This document shows positions 39,445 to 50,379 of a stretch of DNA of 64,000 nt, piece after piece. The DNA comes from Nematopogon swammerdamellus (lineage: Eukaryota; Arthropoda; Insecta; Lepidoptera; Adelidae). The stretch lies in NCBI GenBank assembly GCA_946902875.1, contig OX336344.1:22403791-22467790 (forward strand), given 5' to 3'. Within the stretch, counting starts at the first letter, position 1. Each line of letters starts with the position of its first letter. Position numbers and translations under genes: made by a program. The notes beneath the pieces are model-generated. The model worked only from the letters and a program-made list of their open reading frames with translations, was not told the DNA's origin and did no database searches.

Positions 39445-40080
39445 AGTACTCCATCGTGTCTTATTTTATTATGTAATCTGATGCCTCGTCTGATGCTATT
39501 GCAAAACATATTTCGAAGTGTTTGTTCCTAGCAACCAAATATGTATGTTGATAAATACCTATGGGCACCTGTTATCAACATTTCATTTGTGAGGTATACT
39601 TCTTTGGTACAAAGAGAGTCGAATAAAATTAGCCCATAGCTGTTATTCACGATACTTAGGTACTATTTCTACTTTAAACAGTGTTTGCGATTCAGACTGG
39701 TTTATGAATGATAAACCTTATTAGAAATTGGCATCGTGAGTTGTGTTATGAAAATTCACTCTAAATGTGCTACCTGAAAACTCTCAAATGTCGCCATATT
39801 GTGTTACCTTTTTATCGCAGGATGTAAATTTTACCGTAATGTTCCATGTAACCCCATTTCATCGGGGTTAATGCCTATTCGGTTATTTAGAAGTATGCTT
39901 TCGTGAAAAAGCGTTAAAATTACACAGTTTGATTAACATATTCTTCTTATCAGCATTTATCTTTGCCCACTGCTGGACGATATTCCAACCAGAGTGGTCG
40001 TGGTACCTGATGTTTTCCGGTAGTCGACCGACCATCTCGTTAGAGGCTTGCAAAATGAGTTAATTTCATTTAATACCACC
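39445..40080. other. No recognised gene
   Basis: Unique-looking. TTTGCCCACTGCTGGACGAT near 39963 resembles a LINE-tail phrase (CCACTGCTGGACATA at 22290) but is only about 50 bases. Confidence 0.4.
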
Positions 40081-40665
40081 TACGTAGAGTACCACCACGG
40101 CGTAGTACTACCACCATGACTTAAGTACTACCACCACGACGTAGTACTACCACCACGACTGAGTACTACCACCACGGCGTAGTACTACCACCACGACGTA
40201 GTACTACAACCACGGCGTAGTACTGCAACCACGACGTAGTACTACCACCACGGCGTAGTACTACCACCACGGCGTAGTACTACCACCACGACGTAGTACT
40301 ACCACCACGACGTAGTACTGCCACCACGACGTAGTACTACCACCACGACGTAGTACTACCACCACGGCGTAGTACTACCACCACGACGTAGTACTACCAC
40401 CACGGCGTAGTACTACCACCACGACGTAGTACTACCACCACGGCGTAGTACTACCACCACGACGTAGTACTACCACCACGGCGTAGTACTACCACCACGA
40501 CGTAGTACTACCACCACGGCGTAGTACTACCACCACGACGTAGTACTACCACCACGACGTAGTACTACCACCACGACGTAGTACTACCACCACGACGTAG
40601 TACTACCACCACGGCGTAGTACTACCACCACGACGTAGTACTACCACCACGGCGTAGTACTACGT
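40081..40665. repeat. 19-bp minisatellite, about 30 copies
   Basis: Unit GTAGTACTACCACCACGRC. Each unit contains the 10-bp palindrome GTAGTACTAC. The R position alternates G/A through much of the centre, giving a 38-bp higher-order period. Period 19 is not a multiple of 3, and no frame stays open. Confidence 0.97.
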
Positions 40666-41039
40666 ATCTATTCTGTGGTAGTACTGCCACTTACCTTTTA
40701 TTTAGGTACCACTAATCTTTTATTTACCCAAGCGTTACTGCACGCTAACACCATGCTAAGTTAGCGCCCTAGTACCGGAATACCGTAGCGGCTTGGGGCG
40801 TAAAACTAGATTAATTTGCCTTGTTAACGAAGCGCGGTGATCAATTTGAGAGAGGCCTACTGCGCGGATCGTCCCCGGCTTATCGTCGCTACCCAGCCGA
40901 TATCATTTGTCACTCTCCGTCGCCGGCGCGGCGCGCCCGGGCGGGGTACTGTGCACAACCTGGCTAAGGAAGAGCTCTGGATTTCGGAAGTCAGATAGTA
41001 GTGTGAACAATTTTATATGGAATTGTGGATTTTTTATGG
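40666..41039. other. GC-rich unique patch
   Basis: 40780-40960 includes CGTCGCCGGCGCGGCGCGCC and CGGGCGGGG; CpG-rich, no ORF. It ends at an S1 tail. Confidence 0.4.
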
Positions 41040-41257
41040 TGTTTTTTTTATGGAAACTGACATCATGAACAGCATCCGTGATGTCAGCCCATAACACCGG
41101 GCGAACTAGGTGCCATGTCAGTGCTTCCCTTCATTTCATGTCGCCTACACTGAACTAAACGGAAAACAAGAACTATTTAAATACATCAGGTACACATTTC
41201 TATTCTGTGACCCGGGCGGGATAAACTCTACCGCCTAGTAAGGTAAGAAGGGAAGTG
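41040..41257 (-). mobile_element. S1 SINE, headless
   Basis: GTTTTTTTTATGGAAACTGA, CATCCGTGATGTCAGCCCAT, CTACCGCCTAGTAAGGTAAG. Part of the middle is replaced by unrelated sequence (ACATCAGGTACACATTTC). Confidence 0.75.
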
Positions 41258-41352
41258 CTCTGTCTGACTCGCACTTGGCCGGTCTTGATATTATGGGGAG
41301 GAGGCTAACTATTACGGTTAACAAGATATAACTTATCTTTAAGGGGATATAA
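41258..41352. repeat. P-element scrap
   Basis: CTGACTCGCACTTGGCCGGT and CTATTACGGTTAACAAGATA, both P-family phrases, rearranged. Confidence 0.4.
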
Positions 41353-41545
41353 AGGAATATCTTTCCCCACTCCTACAATCCACGGATCTCCAAATCGCGG
41401 GTAAATAGCCTTTCCCCAGCGACATTAGTCCACCTCCAAGCCGGACTGGCACCTCCTCGGGGGTGATATTGGCTGCGCCTGAAGCTTCGACCTCGGACAC
41501 AGCCAGCTAGTTCGGAAATAATAAAAAAATAATAATAATAATAAT
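41353..41545 (+). pseudogene. L-d LINE 3' UTR with (AAT)n tail
   Basis: GATATCTTTCCCCACTCCTA, CGACATTAGTCCACCTCCAA, GAAGCTTCGACCTCGGACAC, AGCCAGCTAGTTCGGAAATA, (AAT)n. Non-coding end of the family at 35326 and 50380. Confidence 0.7.
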
Positions 41546-42904
41546 TACAAACACTATAATCTGTATATTTAAAATTAATGTAAATAAATGTGATAATAAA
41601 TGTATAAAAATAATAATAACTGTAGGTCAGACAGACTGATGGCGCGGGGCAGGCTTAGAAAAGGCTTCTGTAACTGGTACGAAAACCTAAAAAGGGTGAG
41701 ATAAGGCGACAGAGAATCTGTGAGAGTACGAAAGGGATAGTCGTACTCGATAATTTCATCGAAAGACTCAACAAGTTATTGTTTTTTACGGTTGATGTCT
41801 GGTGTTATTGTTAGTAAACTGTTTCTAGAATGCACTGAAGTAATTGTCTGTGTTATAAACATAATATCTTATTTCCTTTTAGTCGGGATGAAATTATTTT
41901 TTCGTCATTTTTTTATTTTGGGGCTTTATCCGGTTCCGACAATGTCACCCCATAGTATCTTTAAGATGCATGTTGGTTCTCAGTCTATTGGTCACGCATA
42001 AGAGCAACCGAGAGCCTGACAAACATTATTACTTCTCTAAAATTGGCAATTTGGGATGCCCAGCAAATTTTAAATTGTAACAGTAATTTTGCATTGATTT
42101 GTGGACTCGATGTTTTGAAATGTTTATTAATTAAAAAAAAAATTAAATAATAAATATTAACTAGGTACTCGTATTTCTGTTAGATTTTCAAACCATTTAA
42201 AGAAATCCAATTTTTTTTATTACAAACACTAGAAGGTTTTGCATATAATAAGTATAATGTAATTCTGGTTTTGATCCATGGCTCACTTTATCACTCAACA
42301 TTTACTCGCAGAAGGAATCCTCTAATATACAGATACTTTATGAATGGCGCTCCAATTCCTCCTTCTAACCAAGCACGCGATTTACTCGGCGCGACACCTA
42401 TCTAGATAACCTTAAAAAATTACATTATCTAAATACAAACAGAACTCCTCACGACACACATCCTTAGACACATCAAAGTTTATGCCCACACACACATCTA
42501 AACTGTCAAATAAACATATACCTAAAATTGGCCATACGCTTTGTATAAAAAATTCACAGATCTCATGCATTACATGACCTTCGGATACATTGAAAATTAC
42601 TATTAGGACGTATTCAAATATAAGCATATAGCGAGTCGCCGACTGTGGGCGAGTTTTCATAAAAAAAACTGCTTTTACGACTATGTAGGTACTTAATAAA
42701 TATAAATAAAACACTACACACTACAAATTTTGTTCAAAACTCATCAGTCGCAGTTATCAAAATATTCATACGAAGTTACACAATGCTGCTTCCCTGACCG
42801 GCGAATGAGCGAGGAGGTGGCTGGAGTCTGCTCGGTCAAATTACTCGCTGCTCTAGTGCTAATGCAAAATTCACGGATTTAAAATGGAGGTGGTTACCAT
42901 TGAA
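41546..42904. other. Mostly unique AT-rich DNA
   Basis: A P-like scrap (GTCAGACAGACTGATGGCGC...GAAAACCTAAAAA) lies at 41624-41695. A 100-codon minus-strand frame (42714-42412) has no recognised motif. No gene called. Confidence 0.45.
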
Positions 42905-43081
42905 AATTGTGTGCACTTCTTACCAGAGAGCAGACAGCGAGCCATGCTCCACCGAGTTGTAGCCATGCAGCCTCAACTGAGTTAGTCGGTCGCCAGCCGC
43001 CACGGACGGAGCTTCTCAAACTCTGCTTACCCTCTCCCGCTCGCTTCCCGCGCCAGCACCCCCCCCCCCCCCCCCCCCCCC
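42905..43081. repeat. GC-rich repeat segment ending in a 23-C run
   Basis: GCTCCACCGAGTTGTAGCC, CAACTGAGTTAGTCGGTCGC, TTCTCAAACTCTGCTTACC parallel 20005-20105. Poly-C 43059-43081. Confidence 0.5.
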
Positions 43082-43109
43082 GCGTACGCGACACTTGACG
43101 CTGTCAGCG

Positions 43110-43400
43110 TGGATTGTTGGGCCGACGACGCCCAAAAGCATTCGGATTAGAGCGGGGGCTGCGAACGCTGTGCCGGCGTGACAGATGCCTTTTTACGTTT
43201 TTACTTCTCTTGAAAGATCCTAAAAGTCATACACTGAAGGACACACACATCGGGAGGAAGTGCATTCCAGAGTTTCGCAGTGCGGAAGATAAAATAAATA
43301 CTGGAGCGCTTAGTCCGCACTTTGGGCAGCTCAACAGTATAAAGGGATGCATTCCCTCTCAGCTACGCATTTTCTTTGTAAATTCTTTTTAGAGCATGCT
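43110..43400 (-). pseudogene. Jockey/CR1-like LINE C-terminal fragment
   Basis: Minus strand reads ASLYTVELPKVRTKRSSIYF, IFRTAKLWNALPPD, then a frame break before sequence similar to L-a. FxRTAKLWNALP is the diagnostic motif. About 90 codons in total. Confidence 0.75.
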
Positions 43401-43544
43401 CTAGTAATATATATCGATGGTTGTTGCAGGATGCCGCGCGGTGGCTAGTGCCGATTTGATATTCATCACGATGGGCCAGTGGCTCTCATACTTTCAGTTG
43501 ACGTCAAGAGTTTCGAAATGAAATTCAAAATTATCTAGTGCATT

Positions 43545-43680
43545 TTTTTAGGGTACCATAAGGGACTCTTTTACTAAGTCTACGCCGTATGTCCGTCCGT
43601 TTGTCCTAACTTTAAATGGCTGTATCTTTTGAACTGTCATAGGTAGCCGGTTGAAAATTTCACAAGTTATGGATTTGTAT
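43545..43680 (-). mobile_element. P element, 3' part
   Basis: TTTTTTAGGGTACCATAAGG, CTACGCCGTATGTCCGTCCG, GGCTGTATCTTTTGAACTGT, GTTGAAAATTTCACA. Confidence 0.65.
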
Positions 43681-43845
43681 GTACGGATATCCAAACCAAT
43701 AATAATAATAAAAAATATATAAAAAAATTAAGGCACAAACACAAGTTACGTATTTTTTTCTACTTTTTTTGTTTTGATTTCATATTAGTTTACCTTATTA
43801 GCGGAATCTATAACGATATTCCGACGCGCCGTCATCGACTCTATG

Positions 43846-44178
43846 ACATACCACACGCTGTATCCCGACAATCGACAAAGTAAGCAGAGTAATCGGTGTT
43901 GTGCTGCAAGAACTCTAGTAAGTTACAGCACAACATCGAGCACCACGTTTAGCCAAGTTTTAGGACAATATAACTGTCAAGCAGCAAGTAAGGGACGAAG
44001 ACCCAACTGCTGCACGACTCTGACTCTCACGACTGAAGACCGCGCCAAGGTGAGAGGTGGCTAGCCTGTCGCCCTTTAGCCCGGCATCTCGGCCTTAACT
44101 CTTAGACGCCTTTTACGACATGCACGGGCAGAGAGATGCAGTGGGGCTATTCTTTTTCAGTACCGACCCCACACGGTT
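43846..44178 (-). mobile_element. F repeat, full length
   Basis: TACCACACGCTGTATCCCGA, GTAAGCAGAGTAATCGGTGT, ACAGCACAACATCGAGCACC, GTCAAGCAGCAAGTAAGGGA, GGTGAGAGGTGGCTAGCCTG, GATGCAGTGGGGCTATTCTT. Confidence 0.8.
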
Positions 44179-44197
44179 CTATGTTTTATTTTTTTTA

Positions 44198-44419
44198 CCT
44201 TTAATAAAATCCAACGTCTGCTTTCTGTATGTATGTATGTATGTCTGTCTGTCCGCTTATAACTCGAGAACCAATGAAACGATTTTAATAAAAAAAAATC
44301 CACGGATAGGTTGATTCTTCCCATCAACTATAGACTACTTACTATCACGCTAAATGGCTTATGAGGTTAGCAGCAGTGAAGTGAAATATGAGAGCGGGCG
44401 CAGCCGCGGGCACATCTAG
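44198..44419 (+). mobile_element. K: Helitron-like, (TATG/TCTG)n subtype
   Basis: AAAATCCAACGTCTGCTTTC, tetranucleotide run, CGCTTATAACTCGAGAACCA, CCATCAACTATAGACTACTT, and terminus GCGCAGCCGCGGGCACATCT+AG followed by T. 5' boundary uncertain. Confidence 0.6.
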
Positions 44420-45344
44420 TTTTTTAGATTATAAATCGCAAACTGCTTAATTCTGACATTATTGTTTGTATGTACAAAACAAATTTTTTTTTTTGCCGAT
44501 CTGTGTGTTGACTTTTTGAGCAGCGCTGATCCGTCTGGCGGCCGCTAGGCGCGTGATTGCGGCGTTAAAATATTCACAGTCTGCGGGATTAAAACATCCC
44601 TCAGTCCGACAACAAACTCCTACACTACCTGCGAGGACCTCAGCTGTACAACTATACATAACACAAACAAAGGGAAGCATTGACATGGCACCTACAGTAA
44701 TTTTAAGACCCATCATCGATAGACGAATGTTTTTTATAATGTAGCCCAAAGTCCAAATCTAAACAGGTTTTTAAAATTTTTGATATCACATTTAGTTTTT
44801 GAGATATAAGAGATTTATTTCGAAAAAAGATATAATTATATAATTTTTCACATTTTTGCATTTAAGATTTTTTTTTTTACTTTTTCACCTTCTTGTAGAA
44901 CTAGCCGATACGCGTCTTATGAGCCCTCAACCACTCGCTTAGCCCCAAAACTCGCGACACCAGGACGATTTCACACTCTCAGCGAAAATGGGGGGCTATA
45001 CTGAAGCGATCGAAAAAACATTTTCAATGTTAAAAATTAAAAATAAATTAACTCAAATAAAATCTCTCACAACAGCCAAAAATATGACTTGCCTCATATT
45101 CGCCTTTTTTAAAGCCATCAAAAGAGGCACCAGCAATTATCCCACAACTCCAAGCTCATACGAACATTCCGGTTCTGAATAAAAACAATGCGATGTCGCG
45201 TTGTAACGCGAATTACGACCCGGATTTCAGTTTTATGTTCTCAATTTCAGGCATTGCAAATTATTGAGGTGCAAATTTGCGTAAACCTGGTCTACTATAA
45301 GCAGTCTGTCTGTACATATTGTAATTGAATACGCAGGTATACAC
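44420..45344. other. No gene; contains a segment repeated inverted at 48.7 kb
   Basis: 44940-45030 (CTCGCGACACCAGGACGATT, CTATACTGAAGCGATCGAAA) has a complementary copy at 48735-48815. GGGAAGCATTGACATGGCAC (about 44669) is a tiny S1 scrap. Confidence 0.45.
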
Positions 45345-45395
45345 GGTGTTACAACCCCAACCGTAACACCCGAAAGGGGGTGATTTGATTACATA
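45345..45395 (+). mobile_element. End fragment of the 29982-30251 MITE family
   Basis: CACGGTGTTACAACCCCAAC then CCGAAAGGGGGTGATT, matching the right end of the 30-kb copy read inward. Confidence 0.6.
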
Positions 45396-45559
45396 TATGA
45401 TCCAGGATACGGAGACCTAAAAAAGTTGAAACTAAGATTCTAATACACTGCAGGAAATGTCATAGGAAAGGGCATTTGAACAGGTTTGGATAGTACATTC
45501 GTATAAAAAAATCGCACTGTTGTGTGTGTGTTAAAGAAAGGCAATTGCTTGCAATGGCT

Positions 45560-45770
45560 TCACCTACACGCCCGGGTCCAAAAGGTTGACTGTAAGAAAT
45601 CTCTGTTAGGGATAAGTCCGCCATGGCACTTAATGTAAATTTTCTAATGCACTTATATTACTGTTGAATGTTTAAATACAAGCAATAAAGCATTTTCCAA
45701 AGAGTTTGTATTACGTCGCGCGACGTAATACAAACTCTTTGGCATTTTCTATCTATCCATCCAATGATAA
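45560..45770 (+). mobile_element. E-family 3' end, interrupted by a 44-bp palindrome
   Basis: AAAAGGTTGACTGTAAGAAA, AGGGATAAGTCCGCCATGGC, TACTGTTGAATGTTT, GCAATAAAGCATTTTC, insert, then GCATTTTCTATCTATCC. Confidence 0.7.
45698..45741. mobile_element. 44-bp perfect palindrome with 8-bp target duplication
   Basis: CAAAGAGTTTGTATTACGTC+GC joined to its exact reverse complement, no loop. Flanked by GCATTTTC at 45690-45697 and 45742-45749. An 8-bp duplication is typical of hAT-type transposition. It is two joined ends with no interior. Confidence 0.85.
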
Positions 45771-46076
45771 AATTTGAAGATGAAAACTTTTTATTTTGAT
45801 TATCACATTTTTTTATTTTCTCACTATCACAGTTTTTCCAAATCCAGGATAACCTGTAAGATCATATTTGAATAATAATTTTAATGTAGCTTCAGTGCGG
45901 CACAAAAGGTTCGCAAGTGCAGTGGCAATGTTGACCCGCCTACTCCAGCTGAGAACTGAAGGGCTGTGCAAATTGGTGCATCTCCCGCTGCGCCGCGAGA
46001 GAGTGGCTCACTTCACTCCGCCTAGCGAGGGGCCTGTGCGATACCGAAATATTAAATAGGTACAGATATTCTTATG
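45771..46076. other. No recognised feature
   Basis: Unassigned; 45930-46040 is GC-richer. Confidence 0.4.
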
Positions 46077-46311
46077 TCAGCCCCGGTAGCTCAGCGGTGC
46101 GGTTGAAAAGCTGAGCGCGGTCAGTACTTGGATGGGTGATCGCTCGACCGTCGGAGGCTGACCGTGGTTCGGATTCCACGTAAAACTGTTAGGTCCCTTA
46201 AATTCGTACCTTACTAGGTGGTAGGGTTTACCCCGCCCGGGTTGGTACCAGCGCACTGAATGAAAGGTCGGTTGAAACGGCTATGTAAATAGTTCGTGTT
46301 TTCTGTCCAGT
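46077..46311 (+). mobile_element. S1 SINE, 5' two thirds
   Basis: CAGCCCCGGTAGCTCAGCGG, GGTCAGTACTTGGATGGGTG, GTGGTTCGGATTCCACG, TTACTAGGTGGTAGGG; stops at TTCTGTCCAGTTC. Confidence 0.85.
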
Positions 46312-46327
46312 TCTTTTTCTTTTTTCA

Positions 46328-46497
46328 CTTTTTTTTATGGAAACTGACACGGTTGGCTACATCCCCTACAACATCCGTGATGTCAGCCCATAACACAGGG
46401 TGAACTAGGTGCCATGTCAGTGCTTCCCTTCATTTCATGTCGGCTACACTGAACTGGACGGAAAACACGAACTATTTAAATAGCCGTTTCTGAATCT
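46328..46497 (-). mobile_element. S1 SINE, 3' third, facing the previous copy
   Basis: TTTTTTTTATGGAAACTGAC to GGAAAACACGAACTATTTAA and AGCCGTTTC. Its break point lies close to where the plus-strand copy stops, so the pair forms a tail-to-tail arrangement. Confidence 0.85.
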
Positions 46498-47410
46498 AAT
46501 ACTCATTTACCTAACTCACAGCGGCACAGCCACCCATGCCTGCTCTATGAACAAATAATATTATTTTATACTGTTTTAAAATAATTGTTGTACAGTTTTA
46601 AAGGTTCTTCTAAAACTAAAACAAGCTCTCGTCCGTTTTCTGTCTTCCTGGGGTCAAAAGGCAACCTACTTCAGACCACGTCTGGTACCAGGCAAGCAGA
46701 ATGTACGTGAAATTTCATCTTTCCAGAGCTCTCTTCCGTTGCACTGGCTGGATAACAGAACATTGAATTGAACGGGCGTTCCACTAGAAATGTCAAATGA
46801 ACTCTCAAACCACCTATTGTTATGTTGTTGTTGTTGTTTATTGTATATTGTTGTTGATCATTCATATGGTAATAAAACTGCACTCGAACATATCTAACCT
46901 ACTTAATTAGAAGTAACTAAGGTTGATGGATAGCATGAAATTATCTAAGATAAAAGTAATGATGTACTTATGTACTTGAAAACTTATACATACTCTCATA
47001 AAACAGATTTTTATACGAACTCAGTTACTATTCACGCAGATCGACTGTGGAATTCACTGCCACAGTTTATCCGACATTGCAAATCGCTTCCCTTATTAAA
47101 AAAAACACCTAAAACTGTATTAGTATCTCCGACAATTTGAAGTGCAAATCTAAAAAAAAAACCATTTTGTTACATACCTGGATGGACAAAGTAGGTATGC
47201 ATGTGTATTTATTTGTATATTATATTCTACACAGGTTGTTGTAACGGCCTTCATATTTAGTAAATTACTCGTACTTGTATTAACCCAAGTATGCTTTTTA
47301 TTTAACTAGCATGTATTATTAATAAGAATTCTTATTATTATGTTATGTTCAATTCTCACGCTCAACTCTTTTGCTTCTACCTACTTGCATTCCACTATAT
47401 TAATCGAATC
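46498..47410. other. No recognised feature
   Basis: AT-rich with small TTG repeats near 46820-46855; no gene or repeat called. Confidence 0.45.
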
Positions 47411-47560
47411 TCAAACATCCAAAGGTTAACTGTAAGATAACATCTCTGTAAGGGATAAGCCCGCCTTTGCACCTTATGTAAATTTTCTAATGTACTTATT
47501 ACTGTTGAATGTTTATTGGAGCTATTAAGAATTATCTATATATCTGTCTATCTACATATA
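47411..47560 (+). mobile_element. E-family 3' end
   Basis: AAACATCCAAAGGTTAACTG, GGGATAAGCCCGCCTTTGCA, CTGTTGAATGTTTATTGGAG, (TCTA)n-like tail. Confidence 0.65.
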
Positions 47561-47853
47561 CATACTCGTTGTATCCCCACAATCAGGGCAAGGAAGGACC
47601 TGCGACTGTACTTGGAAGGAAAAAATATTTCACTTTAGTTATGATTGGGTGTTCCCATAAACGCACCACTAATATTATATCTCTATGGGTGTTCCATATA
47701 CTTAGTACACATTCTTTATCCCTCGCGCTGGATACTCTCGGTAAAAGCCTTCCTCTGAAAGACGTCGATCTTTGAAAGAGGCTTTCAGGCTCTTCACAAC
47801 TCTGTTGGCGGGATATGTACGGGATTTTTTGAATTCCTCGTTGGAAGTGTGTA
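47561..47853. other. Unassigned; open minus-strand frame
   Basis: Minus strand is open for CVLSIWNTHRDIILVVRLWE and HPIITKVKYFFLPS (47710-47583) with a possible frameshifted upstream part. No family recognised. Confidence 0.3.
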
Positions 47854-48220
47854 TGAAAAAACCGGCCAAAGTGCGAGTCGAACTCGCGCACCGAGGGTTC
47901 CTTCCGTATCGCAGTATCATAGTCAGCGCAACTCACGCCATATATGGCGTGTTTATGAAATGCTTCATGCTTCATACTCTTTTCGATAGATGGCGCGCGC
48001 GCATACACTTTTTAGTTTCTTCTATGGGAACCCCCGTGAATTTTTTACTTTTTCTTATTTTTATTATTTGTTGTTGTATCGGTTATAATAACACATATTC
48101 TGTGAAAATTTCAACGGGCTACCTATTACGTTTCAAGAGATACAGCCCTCGGACAGACAGACAGACAGACAGACGGCGTAGGCTTAGCAATAGGGTCCCG
48201 TACCGGATACGGGCTAAAAA
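47854..48220 (+). mobile_element. P element, full length
   Basis: AAAAAACCGGCCAAAGTGCG, GCGCACCGAGGGTTCC, TTGTTGTATCGGTTATAATA, (GACA)n at 48150-48172, CAATAGGGTCCCGTACCGGA. Confidence 0.9.
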
Positions 48221-48309
48221 CGTGCTTCAATTATCGAGTTGAGTAAAAAATTAAAAAAATTAAAAAATATAGTTTTTTCACATCATAGTTACCCAAGTTT
48301 TGCCTTTTA

Positions 48310-48358
48310 TAACCCAGAGTCACCAATGAGGCGAATGGCTCGTCGCTGAATAGAATCC
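48310..48358 (-). pseudogene. L-d LINE scrap
   Basis: GAGTCACCAATGAGGCGAAT and GGCTCGTCGCTGAATAGAAT: complement codes DSIQRRAIRLIGD. Confidence 0.7.
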
Positions 48359-49372
48359 AAGTACCGACCCCAAACGGTACTTTTACAGATTCAGTCACGG
48401 TACGGAGTATTTTATCTCCGAATAAAAGCGAATAAATCGCTCATTTTCCCACCACTACTTTCCCTCTTGAACATTGCCAACAAGTAACAAGAGTCGTATC
48501 GCGCGGGGCTCGTTAAGGCTTCTTCTTACATTGTCGGGGTCAACTCTTGCGGCGAAGCCTCCTTTATAGTACGTGCGGTAAAATGGCCCGTAAACGTCGA
48601 TGTGTGATATAGCTATCTGGAGCGAGTATCGTGGTGGGAAGCAGGGCGATATCCACACGCGCCGTTTTGTGTTTTTAGAAATAAATTAACAAACCGAACT
48701 GAATGTAAAGACAATTTGGTTTTGACATTGGAAATGTCTTTTCGATCGCTTCAGTATAGTCCCCGATTTCCAGCGAGAGTGCGAATTGGCCCTGGTGTCG
48801 TGAGTTTTAAGACTACGTAAATATTTAGGGTGTCAAATGCTCCGTATCGACGAGGGCTACAAGATTTAAAAAAAATATTTAAAAAGTTTGAGAGTTTTTG
48901 AGAAAATCGCAAGAAACATATTTCTAAAGATATATTTTAAACTTTTATATGTTTATATTGTAGATTGACTCAATATCTGGGCATGTTTTTTTTATTGTTA
49001 GAAAAAAGTGAAAATTTGGGAGTTAGGTATGATTTTTTTAAATTTTCCATTACGCGAGTTACGAGTCGTCTTTATCTTGCAGTGTGAGTAGTTAAAATGG
49101 TTTTCGTGTATGCATACACTTGAAAATTAAGAATTTTGATTTAATTCATTTTTGAAAATTTTTGTAAATTTTTCTAAATTTCAGTAACATTTAAAAAATA
49201 ATTCAAAACGTTTCAAAATTTTTCAAAATTGACATATTTCTTATATTTTAATATGCCCTAAAAGTAATTTTCAATGTACCCGAAGGTCATGTTATGCATG
49301 AGATTTGTGAATTTTTTTTTTAGTAAACAAGCAAGTGTGATGGTTGGGATCATATAAAATGTAGGTACAAAT
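48359..49372. other. Unassigned; contains inverted copy of the 44.95-kb segment
   Basis: 48735-48815 (TTTTCGATCGCTTCAGTATA, GCCCTGGTGTCGTGAGTTTT) mirrors 44940-45030. The rest is AT-rich. Confidence 0.45.
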
Positions 49373-49579
49373 GCTTTCACGAGTCATGAGCACACTTTTC
49401 ATTGGTCGGTTTGACGGGATGTGACGTCGACGGCGCCGACGCTTCACGTGATTGGTTCGTCAGTCAGCGTCAGTCGACGCTCGTCGCCTATCGGGCTCAC
49501 ACGCGTCGTTCGACTACTATACACTTGCGTACAATCTTAGTCCACTGTCCATCTGTGCTCATGCATGACTCGTGAAAGC
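49373..49579. mobile_element. Candidate MITE with GCTTTCACGAGTCATG ends
   Basis: Left GCTTTCACGAGTCATGAGCA+CA; right read inward GCTTTCACGAGTCATGCATG+AGCACA, identical except a 4-base CATG insertion. GTACAA outside both ends extends the symmetry. 207 bp, GC-rich interior (GACGTCGACGGCGCCGACGC), two ATTGG motifs. No coding. Confidence 0.75.
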
Positions 49580-49809
49580 AATAATTGTACAATGCGCACA
49601 CTCTTACTCTGCCGGTGAGAACAGGATGGGGGTACGCTTCGCATTAAACTCCCACTTCCACTTGGTTTTCGTCGAAATAAGAGGCCGAACATCGAAATTT
49701 AGAATCTGCAAAACATCAAATAGTAAAAATTAGTTTATTTATCAAATTTCCTGATGTAATGCTTTGCCATACAAGAGTACAGCTACACTGAACTGAGCTG
49801 TGTTAATAA
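49580..49809. other. No recognised feature
   Basis: Unassigned. Confidence 0.4.
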
Positions 49810-50163
49810 AAGAATAAATAAATCTGTAAGGGATGGTCATGGAGTAAGTTACTTTGTTTTAAGAGATATTGGGTTTGTAGACTATAGGTATGATACTAAA
49901 ACTAAAATGACGATTTTTAGAAATCATTTCTGTATGTATGTATGTTCCACCATAACTCTTAAACCGATCATCCGAATTCTATGAAACCTTGTTCAAGCAC
50001 ATTTAACTATAGGGGACACAGGATAGGCTAACTAAAATTCAGTTCCGGTTGCGCTAAAATGTGGCTCTCGTACAAACCGAATTGTTCCGCGCGCCGAAAT
50101 AAAGGTACGGTAGCGGGCTTACTTACTTTCTTCTTTTACGAATTTCAATTTAGCTAAAGCTAG
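49810..50163 (+). mobile_element. K: Helitron-like element
   Basis: Parallel to 23796-24180 through AATCTGTAAGGGATGGTCAT, AGTTCCGGTTGCGCTAAAAT and GTTCCGCGCGCCGAAATAAA. The GCGGGC part of the end is deleted but AAAGCTAG|T remains. Confidence 0.65.
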
Positions 50164-50379
50164 TACAAAATAAATTAGATTATTGGATATCGTAGCGCAC
50201 CCGCCGCGTGCAATATCACATAAATATTGTACTTTATGATCGCCTATGTTGTCGTAAAATAACAATTGGGAAAAATAAACGTCGCACGTATATCAAGAGA
50301 CTTACTCAATAGGGTCGAAACAACATTCTTACCGGATATTTTCGCGAGCAATTCATATTATTTTAATGTTTTTTTTAAT
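50164..50379. other. No recognised feature
   Basis: Unassigned. Confidence 0.4.

Noticed and set aside
40081..40665. CRISPR-like direct repeats
   Set aside because: Units are contiguous 19-mers with no spacers and no cas genes; the DNA is animal. It is a minisatellite.
47772..48242. 156-codon plus-strand ORF
   Set aside because: Mostly translated P element, including the GACA block (DRQTDRR).
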